A stretch of 7,724 nt of DNA, taken from assembly GCA_026419655.1 (NCBI GenBank), contig JANZZA010000732.1, positions 1-7,724 of the forward strand, in the 5' to 3' direction. Below the pieces are notes generated by a model. It ran no database searches. It saw only the letters and a program-made list of their open reading frames with translations, and was not told the origin of the DNA. Positions 1 through 5,858 of the stretch are shown here, piece by piece. The translations under genes and the position numbers were made by a program. Position 1 is the stretch's first letter. The number at the start of each line of letters is the position of its first letter. Source of the DNA: Armatimonadota bacterium. Its GTDB lineage: Bacteria; Armatimonadota; Zipacnadia; Zipacnadales; FEN-943.

Positions 1-57
1 GCATTTAAGCTGCTCACAAATTCTGACCTTTCCTGTGCTGCCCGTGTTCCACTAGGT

Positions 58-175
58 GACTGTTGCAAAACTTGGTGTCGGCCTCTCCAGACTCAGGAAA
101 GTGCACAGGGCTGTGCAACGTACCTTGTACCCCCGACTCCTTCCGACGGCGGGGAAAGCCACTTTTGCAACAGTC
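58..175 (+). repeat. 118-bp intergenic repeat, copy 1 (intact termini)
   Basis: This copy has perfect 13-bp terminal inverted repeats, GACTGTTGCAAAA at 58-70 and TTTTGCAACAGTC at 163-175. A central hairpin (GCACA, 4-nt loop, TGTGC) lies at 103-116. It aligns without a single gap to copies at 335-452 and 1130-1247. By hand count the pairs are about 68-70% identical, and all three are exactly 118 bp. The 9-bp sequence CACTAGGTG occurs directly on both sides (50-58 and 177-185), consistent with a target-site duplication from insertion of this copy. It encodes no plausible protein. In size and palindromic build it resembles intergenic elements such as ERIC sequences, but I do not recognise the family. 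Confidence 0.75.
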
Positions 176-334
176 TCACTAGGTGCCCACCCACCCTGGA
201 ATGCCCAGTTCTGCCAGTATTCTGTCCCCACACTGCTGACCAAGACGCCGGACGCGCTTCCCAAAGCCTTCTCTCGAGCAGCTCTGTCAAAAAGACCGTC
301 CCTCGGCCCCCTTGCCCAAGATTTCCCTTTCCGG

Positions 335-452
335 AACTGTTGCAAAAGCCGGCGTTGGCTCATACAGAATGAGGAGAGTGTACAACGCTGTGCGCCCGAC
401 CTTTTGCCTGTGATGTCTTCTGGAGACCGGGAAAGTGAGTTTTGCAGCAGTT
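335..452 (+). repeat. 118-bp intergenic repeat, copy 2
   Basis: It is collinear with copy 1 over the full 118 bp with no gaps (about 80 of 118 positions identical by hand count). The ends are ACTGTTGCAAAA and TTTTGCAGCAGT. The outermost pair is A-T where copies 1 and 3 have G-C or its equivalent, and an inner pair has become a T-G wobble, so the terminal stem is still formed. The central hairpin is kept as GTACA, ACGC, TGTGC. No clear target duplication is visible around it, so this copy may be older than copy 1. Confidence 0.7.
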
Positions 453-656
453 TCTTTCTGTTTCCCCCTCGCGCCTGGTAACCCGTACACCATGCAGGGC
501 GCTCAAAGCATCATGGCTTACTTATGGCCAGCAGCCTTACAGATTTCTCTAGTGGTGCGCCCAAAGCCGCCCCGGCATAGGGGATAGAGTCGGGAAACGT
601 CGGCTGGGGCGGGCCACTGCGCAGAAAGTACCGTGGGGCCGGCTGGGTGTGAACAT

Positions 657-905
657 TTACTGGTCGGCCCCGGCACGCTTGATAAGCTCCGCCACCGCCC
701 CCGGCGAGAGGGCTCTGCCCGTGCTGAGAATCTTTCCATCCACAACCAGCACTGGTGTCACAACCGGACCGTAGCGCCCGATTTCCTCTGGGTCGGTCAC
801 CTTTATTATTTCGGCCTGGACGCCCAGCTTCCGGGCTGCCTCCTCAGCATTGGCAGCCAGCCGCCGACACTTCTCACATCCCTTGCCGAGGATTTCAATG
901 CGCAT
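657..905 (-). CDS. Small thioredoxin-like redox-active disulfide protein
   Basis: This 82-residue cytosolic protein has a thioredoxin-like fold of the small redox-active disulfide (MTH895/TIGR00412, Thioredoxin_3) type. It begins with a beta-strand (MRIEILG) followed by the CxxC motif Cys-Glu-Lys-Cys at residues 10-13. The family cis-proline loop is seen as VVTPVLVVDG around residues 48-57. These proteins are thought to act as thiol-disulfide exchange partners in anaerobes, but the substrate is generally unknown. The ATG start at 905 has a strong GGAGG ribosome binding site at 916-920 with a 10-nt spacer. The full family length is present. It stands alone: upstream on the same strand is kimA, with a MITE inserted between, and downstream is over 600 bp of non-coding DNA, so no partner can be inferred. 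Fold assignment is secure; biological role is not. Confidence 0.9.
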   Translation of the reverse strand: MRIEILGKGCEKCRRLAANAEEAARKLGVQAEIIKVTDPEEIGRYGPVVTPVLVVDGKILSTGRALSPGAVAELIKRAGADQ

Positions 906-915
906 TCAGCTTTGC

Positions 916-920
916 CCTCC
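916..920 (-). promoter_or_regulatory. Ribosome binding site of the redox-disulfide gene
   Basis: On the minus strand this reads GGAGG, 10 nt before the ATG at 905. It is the strongest Shine-Dalgarno match in the window and fixes the start of the 82-residue protein. Confidence 0.75.
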
Positions 921-1060
921 GGTCCGACAGGGCCGACGTGCAGTCCAACAGCGCCCACGCTGCCCTGCACTCGCGGTGGCTTACTGCGTCCCCGATGCTT
1001 CAAAGCGCTGTCACAGCACTGGCCCTGCGATACGCAACTGTCAACGTTACGCTGTCCTAA

Positions 1061-1270
1061 GGGGGTATTCGGTTTTCTCAGGATTTTGTTTCAGGCAGGA
1101 AAGAGTCATGCGGGAAGAATCATGTCGTAGACTGCTGCAACATCCGGTGCGGGCTTACCCGGGCCGAGGAAACTGCACAACGCTGTACGACTGACCCTTT
1201 ACCCGCGATTTCCTCTGGCGGCCGGGAAAACGACCTTTGCAAGAGCCTCCTTAGAAAACCGAATACTCCC
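1061..1270. mobile_element. 210-bp MITE-like element with 118-bp repeat inside
   Basis: Terminal inverted repeats of 22 bp (1061-1082 and 1249-1270) match at 20 of 22 positions around the core TATTCGGTTTTCT. The element is flanked by the identical 8-bp direct repeat CTGTCCTA at 1052-1059 and 1271-1278. That repeat is 9 bp if one mismatch is allowed, which also places it exactly against both inverted repeats. There is no transposase, so this would be a non-autonomous element mobilised in trans. An 8-9-bp duplication fits several IS families (for example ISL3) and I cannot assign one. The right-hand duplication contains the TAG stop of the neighbouring K+ importer gene, so the insertion left that protein unchanged. 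The interior consists of 47 bp of unique sequence and then a full-length copy of the 118-bp repeat lying 1 bp from the right inverted repeat. Confidence 0.75.
1130..1247 (+). repeat. 118-bp intergenic repeat, copy 3, nested in the MITE
   Basis: It aligns gap-free over 118 bp with copies 1 and 2 (about 83 and 82 identical positions by hand count). The best-kept blocks are TGCACAACGCTGT around the central hairpin and GGCCGGGAAA near position 91-100 of the unit. Its termini are degraded (GACTGCTGCAAC and CTTTGCAAGAGCC), so the terminal stem is weaker than in copy 1. It lies wholly inside the 210-bp MITE-like element, almost touching its right inverted repeat. It was therefore either captured by that element or is an integral part of it. 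Confidence 0.7.
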
Positions 1271-1275
1271 CTGTC

Positions 1276-3096
1276 CTATGGCTCCAACTGGTACCGAAAA
1301 TGCAAGACCTGTACGCCCTTGAGATGGCGCAGGGACCAGTCGAGCAGTATGGCGGACTGGTTGTGGAGTAGTTGTTCCCACCATCGGCCTACAACGAACT
1401 CTGGAATCAGGACAGTGACTGTGTCGAATTGGGTGCGCATGGCGGAAACATATTCGATAACGGGCCTGACGAGAGAGCGGTACGGCGACGGGAGACCAAT
1501 GAGTGGGACATCCTGCTCCCATTGCTGCCAGCGGCGCTTGAGGGCTTCAAACTGCTCTTCGTCAGTCACCACGTGGACGGCGCGGATGTTGGCGCCCAGG
1601 CTCTTGGCATACTCGATGGCGTAGACTGTCCCGCGGTGCAGGCTGGCGACAGGCACTACAACTACGTTAGTGGGCTTCTGCCTGGGCCGCTCGAACTTCT
1701 CCAGAGTTAGCTGGCGGGCGACCGCGTCGTAGTGCTGCCTCACGCGCAGGAACATCCGCACGAACCCGGGAATAGCCAGTACGACCATCCATGCCCCGTA
1801 AAGAAACTTAGCAGCCGCCACGACGCACATAACCACGCCCGTGGCGAGGGCACCCGGCGCACACGCCAGCGCTGACCAGAACCACCCCCGCGGCCTTTCC
1901 CGCAGCAAGCGGCGTAGCAATCCTATCTGGGAAAGAGTGAAGCTAAGAAAAACGCCGACTGAGTAAAGCGGTATCAAGTGGTGGGTCGAGCCGCGGAAGG
2001 CGATTACCAAACCCACGGCTATGGCTCCGAGCAAAGCGATGCCGTTGGCAAACACCAGCCGGTCGCCCAGGTTAGCAAGCTGCCGGGGCAGGAAGCCGTC
2101 TCGCGCGAGCAGGCGAGCGACGCGCGGGAAGCCCTGGAAACTGGTGTTGGCGGCCAGGATAAGGATGGCCAGGGTGGAGAACTGAAGCAGGTAGTATGCC
2201 CACGTCTGGCCGAAGACCTTCCGGCCGAGCAGGGACATTACGGTCTGAGTGCCGGGCTGGGGCATGACGTGGAATGCGCGGGAGAGAGTGGACATGCCGA
2301 AGAAAAAGCAGGCCAGCAGGAACGCCAGGATGGTCATCACTATACGGGCGTTGCGGACTTGAGGGTCACGGAAGGCCTGCACGCCGTTGCTGACGGCCTC
2401 TATGCCCGTGAGCGCCACACAGCCCGACGCGAAAGCATGGAGGACGACCCAGGTACCCAGGTGGTGGGTGGGCTGCAGTTGGGGTATGGGATAGGGCTGA
2501 TAATTGCCGGTGACGAGGCGCCACAGTCCCAAAGTTACCATCGCTCCGGCCGTGAGAATAAACACGTAAACGGGCAAAGCGACGGTCTTGGCCGATTCGC
2601 GCACGCCCCGCAGATTGAGCCACGTCAGCAGCACGATGCCCAGCACCGAAAGCCACATGCGGTAGGGAACCAGCACGGGCACGGCAGAGGCAACATTTTC
2701 TACTCCCGACGTGATGCTAACGGCTACGGTCAGGATGTAGTCAATCAGCAATGCGGCGCCAGCCACCAGACCTGCCCCACGCCCGATGTTCTCCTTGGCT
2801 ACCGTGTATGCGCCGCCGCCCTCAGGATAGGCCTTTATGATTTGCTGGTAGGAAAGCGTGACCAGCACCAGCACAGCCACGATGGCCATTGCCACCGGAA
2901 CCGATAAAGCCAGCGCCGCAACGCCAGCCGCTGACAAACCAATGAGGATTTCGTCCGTCGCATAGGCACAGGACGAGATGGCATCGGAGGCAAATACTGG
3001 CACGCCCAGGATAACTCCCAGGCGCTCGTGCTTGATTCTGGACGTGGGCAAGGGGTCGCCCAGCAAAAGGCGACGTAAGTTCCAACCTTCGCGCAT
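1276..3096 (-). CDS. KimA/YdaO-type potassium importer (APC superfamily)
   Basis: A 606-residue membrane protein closely matching what I recall of Bacillus subtilis KimA (formerly YdaO, 607 aa), a proton-coupled high-affinity K+ importer often misannotated as an amino-acid permease. Residues 1-450 form the roughly 12-helix APC-fold transporter. The helix-1 segment SDAISSCAY contains Asp38 and Tyr45, and the LLIDYILT segment contains Asp119 and Thr123. These align with KimA Asp36, Tyr43, Asp117 and Thr121, reported to line the K+ sites. Residues from about 460 to the end form a cytosolic USP-like domain (VVVVPVASLHRG to LLHNQSAILL), which binds inhibitory c-di-AMP in KimA. I chose ATG at 3096 over GTG at 3108 because AGGTG lies 9 nt before it and the N-terminus then matches the family. 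It ends at a TAG lying inside the target duplication of the adjacent MITE. The upstream leader shows hairpins but no recognisable ydaO riboswitch. Confidence 0.92.
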   Translation of the reverse strand: MREGWNLRRLLLGDPLPTSRIKHERLGVILGVPVFASDAISSCAYATDEILIGLSAAGVAALALSVPVAMAIVAVLVLVTLSYQQIIKAYPEGGGAYTVAKENIGRGAGLVAGAALLIDYILTVAVSITSGVENVASAVPVLVPYRMWLSVLGIVLLTWLNLRGVRESAKTVALPVYVFILTAGAMVTLGLWRLVTGNYQPYPIPQLQPTHHLGTWVVLHAFASGCVALTGIEAVSNGVQAFRDPQVRNARIVMTILAFLLACFFFGMSTLSRAFHVMPQPGTQTVMSLLGRKVFGQTWAYYLLQFSTLAILILAANTSFQGFPRVARLLARDGFLPRQLANLGDRLVFANGIALLGAIAVGLVIAFRGSTHHLIPLYSVGVFLSFTLSQIGLLRRLLRERPRGWFWSALACAPGALATGVVMCVVAAAKFLYGAWMVVLAIPGFVRMFLRVRQHYDAVARQLTLEKFERPRQKPTNVVVVPVASLHRGTVYAIEYAKSLGANIRAVHVVTDEEQFEALKRRWQQWEQDVPLIGLPSPYRSLVRPVIEYVSAMRTQFDTVTVLIPEFVVGRWWEQLLHNQSAILLDWSLRHLKGVQVLHFRYQLEP

Positions 3097-3105
3097 AGTG
3101 AATTG

Positions 3106-3110
3106 CACCT
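3106..3110 (-). promoter_or_regulatory. Ribosome binding site of the KimA gene
   Basis: On the minus strand this reads AGGTG with a 9-nt spacer before ATG at 3096. It overlaps the alternative GTG codon at 3106-3108, which has no good ribosome binding site of its own, so it decides the start. Confidence 0.65.
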
Positions 3111-3190
3111 CAAGCTACCGGAGCGACTGCGTGACCTGTAACGCTCAGAGTTTTTCTGGGGAGTTTTTGCTTTTGTCCATCACGAGCGGG

Positions 3191-3218
3191 CCGGGCAGCT
3201 AACAGTACTCGCGCCCGG
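3191..3218 (-). promoter_or_regulatory. Hairpin in the KimA leader, proximal
   Basis: A 6-bp stem, CCGGGC at 3191-3196 with GCCCGG at 3213-3218, encloses a 16-nt loop. In a kimA transcript it would lie about 95 nt upstream of the start codon, next to the stronger hairpin at 3231-3254. No U-tract follows on the minus strand, so it is not a textbook terminator. It may be part of a structured leader, but no known riboswitch class is recognised. Confidence 0.35.
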
Positions 3219-3230
3219 ACTATGTATCCC

Positions 3231-3254
3231 GCACAGAGCCGAAGGCCTCTGTGC
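3231..3254 (-). promoter_or_regulatory. Strong hairpin in the KimA leader, distal
   Basis: GCACAGAG (3231-3238) pairs perfectly with CTCTGTGC (3247-3254). The stem is extended by two further C-G pairs across a one-base bulge around a 3-nt loop. Read on the minus strand, the apex contains a C(UUCG)G-like sequence, a very stable tetraloop arrangement. It lies about 135 nt upstream of the kimA start and is not followed by a T-run on either strand. Possible roles are an attenuator or leader element for kimA, or an operator between the divergent genes. The function is unproven. Confidence 0.45.
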
Positions 3255-3515
3255 TCCGACCACCCCGCCTTGAAATCGTCTCTCTTTCCGGCGTTCTGGC
3301 AATCACACATACGGGTCTGGCCCCTGCTGCCGTCGAATATTCTTACCTATCTGCGAGACCACACCTACCCGGCAAGGGGGTGGGTATATTCTACAAGTTT
3401 TCCCTCCTGCGAGCATCAGCAGCCTTGTTGTGCTGCTGGCCCCTGTTTTTCCAGGCTGCGCTGGCAAGCAGCGGAACAAACAAAGAAACCTTTTCCGGAG
3501 ACCCCCCTTATTGGT
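3255..3515. other. Divergent intergenic DNA without a gene
   Basis: This lies between the kimA leader hairpins and the degenerate repeat copy, in the region separating the divergent kimA and O-antigen ligase-like genes. I see no gene. A frame open on the plus strand across 3222-3611 has no recognisable domain and no ribosome binding site. A 7-bp hairpin (CAGCAGC at 3417-3423, GCTGCTG at 3432-3438) is present. AT-rich patches around 3335-3345 and 3385-3395 could hold promoters, but no convincing -35/-10 pair could be fixed by eye. Confidence 0.4.
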
Positions 3516-3632
3516 GACTGTTGCAAAAATAGCCTCCACATAGCTGGCAGTCCTTGTAAGGCGGAGGTTGGCGCCCGCGAGTTATACCGAGCGGACCCGG
3601 ATCACTCGTGAAACTGCGGTTTTGCAATGGAG
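3516..3632 (+). repeat. Probable degenerate copy of the 118-bp repeat
   Basis: The left end GACTGTTGCAAAA (3516-3528) is identical to copy 1, and even the preceding GGT matches. The right end, GTGAAACTGC followed by GGTTTTGCAA, resembles the end of copy 2 (GGGAAAGTGA, GTTTTGCA) if one base is inserted. The overall length of 117 bp also fits. The interior from about 3529 to 3600 shows no clear similarity to the other three copies and lacks the central hairpin. It may be a decayed or chimeric member that keeps only its ends. Confidence 0.4.
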
Positions 3633-3679
3633 GTGAAGGAAAAGGCTCAGCAAAGGAACCAGTTTCGCTTGCGGCTACC

Positions 3680-3767
3680 GGCTACCCAGCGCACGGAATA
3701 AACGTACCCCAGGGCATCGTGAGCATGGTCACTGACTACTGGCTCCCCAGCGCACGGATTAAACGTT
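3680..3767 (+). repeat. Pair of 27-bp direct repeats, 61-bp period
   Basis: The two copies, 3680-3706 and 3741-3767, match at 24 of 27 positions and share CCCAGCGCACGGA plus TAAACG. They are separated by 34 bp of unique sequence (3707-3740). The second copy ends 21 bp before the chosen start of the O-antigen ligase-like gene. A 61-bp period with a repeat that begins CTCCCC and ends in ATTAAACG recalls type I-E CRISPR repeats. However, the GC-rich second stem arm of such repeats is missing, only two copies exist, and no cas gene is in the window. A paired operator for the downstream operon is the main alternative. Confidence 0.5.
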
Positions 3768-3772
3768 ACAAT

Positions 3773-3776
3773 GGAG
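3773..3776 (+). promoter_or_regulatory. Possible ribosome binding site (GGAG)
   Basis: GGAG lies 12 nt before ATG at 3789, a longish but usable spacer. The in-frame ATG at 3771 overlaps it and is itself preceded by no purine-rich site, which is why the downstream start was preferred. Confidence 0.4.
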
Positions 3777-3788
3777 AAGTTCAGTATT

Positions 3789-5336
3789 ATGCATACTACC
3801 ACCGCATACAATCTGCCAGCGCGGAGGACGCCGCTAGGTCAGAGGTACTGGTACCCCCGCCCGCTGCTCATTACGGCGGCCGCCGTGGGTGCCGTGTTCG
3901 CGACATCAGGCGCCGCAGCGCAGGTAGCCCTGTGGGGTCTTGCTGCAGCAGCCGTTGCTATAGCCCTCACTTCCTCCGTCGAAGGGCTGGCAATGCTTAT
4001 GCTGGTCTCGGCTGTAGACGGCATATCCAAGGGCGTACTACCGGGCTGGTTTACGCTGCTGCTGAAAGACGTGGTGCTCTGGACCTGTGTGCTGCGGTGG
4101 CTTTTCTTGCAGCTTCAAGGCTTCCGTTCGCAGGCGCTGCGGACACGCACGGCCGGCTACATCGCCCTCTTCGCGATATGGGTGTTTATCGAAGCTGCCA
4201 ACGTCGCGACGGGTAATGCCCTTGTTGCTCTGGCTGGCGTCCGTAGCTGGATAGGCTGGCTACCGGTCTTCTTTCTCGCCTACGACCATCTCCGGCGCCG
4301 CCGAGAGATTGTGGCTTTCCTGATCACCATGGTAGCTGCGGCCGCTGTGGTTGGCCTTTATGGTGTCGTCCAGCAGCAAATAGGTTACGGGCACCTTCTG
4401 AACATCAGCCGTAACTTTGAATACGTTTACCGGCTGGGCATAACCGAGGGCGTCTACCGCTCGATAGGTACTCTTCCCCATCCAGGCATTTTTGGTCACT
4501 ACATGGCGACCATGCTGCCCATGGCCCTATCTCTAGGCTTAGCAAGCTTCTTGCCGGCCGGGGTGCGAGCGGTCTGCCTGGTGGCTACGGTCTTCATCGC
4601 GGCAGGCGCTATCTCCAGCGGCGGGCGTCTGGCTGCAGCCGCGATGCTGTCCACGGCGGTCTTAGTTTTCCTTTTGGGCAGGCACGCCCGCACGATAATA
4701 GGCGGTATCATTATCCTCAGCGTTATCGGCTACGTTTCCCTGCGCCTTGCCGCTCCCCAGGCAGTTGAGCGCATCTCCTGGCTTTTTCGGGCCGAGACGA
4801 CCATTGATCGCGTGCTGACGCCCCTCTCGCGCGGATGGCAGAGTGCCCTCAGGCACCCTTTGGGAGTGGGAGTGGCTACTGGCATCGGCATCGGGCGGGC
4901 GGCAGAGCTTCTTGGCGACGTGGGCCGCGTCTCACCCGTGGCCGCCGGCATAGTCGAAGGCGAGTTTGGCCGCGCCTTCCGAGAGCTGGGCTTCCCAGGC
5001 GGCTTCCTGGTAATCGCATTGTGTGTGCACGTAGCCTGGGCAGGCTTCAGTGCGTTTCGGGCCACGCTGCCCCCCGAATATCGCTTCGTGTCAGCAGGCC
5101 TTCTCGCCATGGTCGTCTCGGAAATCCTGGGCCTCTTCGTCGGGCCCGCCTTTTACCTCATGCCGGTGGCCGGGCTTTTCTGGATTGCCATTGCCTCGCT
5201 CTTGCGCATCGGCTCCAATGAAGACCTGGCTGATGCAGCGCCAGCCACAGTGGCCCCTGCGGCACAAGCTCTCCGACAATTGGCCCAAGCACGCAACCCC
5301 GGCCCAACACTCAACAAACCGAGGCTCCTCCGATGA
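3789..5336 (+). CDS. O-antigen ligase/polymerase family membrane protein (Wzy_C-like)
   Basis: A 515-residue protein with about 10-12 hydrophobic segments across its length. It has the layout of the Wzy/WaaL family (PF04932), membrane enzymes that polymerise lipid-linked oligosaccharides or transfer glycan chains to an acceptor at the outer face of the membrane. Recognisable parts are a segment with GTLPHPGIFGHYMATMLP in mid-protein, the following SSGGRLAAAAML (the usual S-x-SR-A type motif), and HPLGVGVATG before a periplasmic/extracytoplasmic loop. The loop ends in EGEFGRAFRELGFPGG, the spot where relatives carry the N-x-x-L-x-E-x-G motif. The C-terminus after about residue 470 is hydrophilic and Ala/Pro-rich. 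ATG 3789 was preferred over ATG 3771, which would add six residues, because of GGAG at 3773-3776. It overlaps the next gene by 4 bp. No glycosyltransferases adjoin it, so its substrate cannot be told. Confidence 0.82.
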   Translation: MHTTTAYNLPARRTPLGQRYWYPRPLLITAAAVGAVFATSGAAAQVALWGLAAAAVAIALTSSVEGLAMLMLVSAVDGISKGVLPGWFTLLLKDVVLWTCVLRWLFLQLQGFRSQALRTRTAGYIALFAIWVFIEAANVATGNALVALAGVRSWIGWLPVFFLAYDHLRRRREIVAFLITMVAAAAVVGLYGVVQQQIGYGHLLNISRNFEYVYRLGITEGVYRSIGTLPHPGIFGHYMATMLPMALSLGLASFLPAGVRAVCLVATVFIAAGAISSGGRLAAAAMLSTAVLVFLLGRHARTIIGGIIILSVIGYVSLRLAAPQAVERISWLFRAETTIDRVLTPLSRGWQSALRHPLGVGVATGIGIGRAAELLGDVGRVSPVAAGIVEGEFGRAFRELGFPGGFLVIALCVHVAWAGFSAFRATLPPEYRFVSAGLLAMVVSEILGLFVGPAFYLMPVAGLFWIAIASLLRIGSNEDLADAAPATVAPAAQALRQLAQARNPGPTLNKPRLLR

Positions 5337-5830
5337 CCGAAAAGCTCTTTGAAGCCCTTCATGGCCTCCCGGCAGATTTAATCGTAGCTGTGCTCTCTGC
5401 GGCGCCGATCAGTGAGCTACGCGGCGGTATTCCCGTGGGGTTGCTGGCGCTGAAGCTGCCCCTGTGGCGGGTATGGCTCGTCGCTGTCATGGCCAACATT
5501 ATTGCTGTGGCGCCGCTTGCCGCCGGACTTGACTGGTTAACCCACGTGCTGGCAGACAAACCCGTGGTAGGAAAGATCTTCCGTTGGTCCGTCAGACGCG
5601 CTGAGCGGAAGAAGGACCTGGTGGACAGGTATGGCTTCCCGGCCCTGGTTTTCTTCTGCGCCGTGCCCCTGCCGGGTACGGGCGCGTGGACTTCTGCGAT
5701 GATTGGCCCGCTCGTTGGAATGAGGTTCCGGACGACCATGGCGGCTGTGGCTCTTGGCGTCATCATCGCCAGCGGTATCGTCACCGCCCTCACGCTAGCA
5801 GGCGTCTTTGCCGTCCAGGGAACGTCCTGA
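5333..5830 (+). CDS. COG2426 small membrane protein ('small multidrug export', PF06695)
   Basis: A 165-residue integral membrane protein. The diagnostic features are SAAPISELRGGIPVGLLAL near residues 22-40, the KKDLVDRYGFPALVFF stretch, and AVPLPGTGAWTSAMIG followed by GMRFRTTMAAVALGV. This is the conserved pattern of COG2426/PF06695. The name 'small multi-drug export protein' is a database label with little experimental support. The PLPGTGAW loop recalls re-entrant transporter folds of the DedA/VTT type, so a transport role is plausible but its substrate is unknown. Its ATG overlaps the stop of the preceding gene (ATGA), and GAGG lies at 5321-5324 with an 8-nt spacer, so the two are very probably co-transcribed and translationally coupled. 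It converges with the next gene across 28 bp. Confidence 0.88.
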   Translation: MTEKLFEALHGLPADLIVAVLSAAPISELRGGIPVGLLALKLPLWRVWLVAVMANIIAVAPLAAGLDWLTHVLADKPVVGKIFRWSVRRAERKKDLVDRYGFPALVFFCAVPLPGTGAWTSAMIGPLVGMRFRTTMAAVALGVIIASGIVTALTLAGVFAVQGTS

Positions 5831-5858
5831 CAAGCCGCCGGCCAGTGCCAACCCTGCG

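Larger units (their letters stand above)
1..656. other. Gene-free region with two 118-bp repeats
   Basis: I see no supportable gene here. Frames open on both strands through this stretch give low-complexity, Arg/Pro/Ser-rich translations that resemble no family I know, and they run straight through the two 118-bp repeats annotated separately. Apart from the repeats, 1-57, 176-334 and 453-656 show no recognisable RNA gene, and I found no hairpin followed by a T-run that would serve as a terminator for the minus-strand gene ending at 657. The region is best read as intergenic DNA colonised by small repeats. Confidence 0.6.

Noticed and set aside
58..175. 118-bp repeats as integron attC sites
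   Set aside because: The size and imperfect palindrome would fit, but the required GTTRRRY and RYYYAAC core sites are not at the ends and no integron integrase or cassette is present.
56..481. A 141-codon open frame on the plus strand and shorter minus-strand frames over the 118-bp repeats
   Set aside because: They run through repeats whose spacing (277 bp) is not a multiple of three, have no ribosome binding site and resemble no family. In the one shared minus frame, differences between copies 1 and 2 fall 14/9/14 over codon positions 1/2/3, without the third-position excess expected of coding sequence, and copy 3 has a stop.
1039..1044. Minus-strand TTGACA as -35 element for the small redox gene
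   Set aside because: At 16-18 bp spacing there is no acceptable -10 hexamer; the sequence there reads CAGTGC.
1978..2907. 309-codon plus-strand open frame antisense to the KimA gene
   Set aside because: It is a mirror of a GC-rich real gene, Gln/His/Gly-rich with no domain; the minus-strand protein is unmistakable.
3181..3220. Plus-strand CAGCTAAC as part of a ydaO (c-di-AMP) riboswitch
   Set aside because: Only this short block matches. It is on the strand opposite to kimA and the other conserved blocks of the motif are missing around it.
3222..3611. 129-codon open frame on the plus strand in the divergent intergenic region
   Set aside because: No ribosome binding site and no recognisable domain. 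It crosses the kimA leader hairpin and the degenerate repeat, and its composition looks like random translation.
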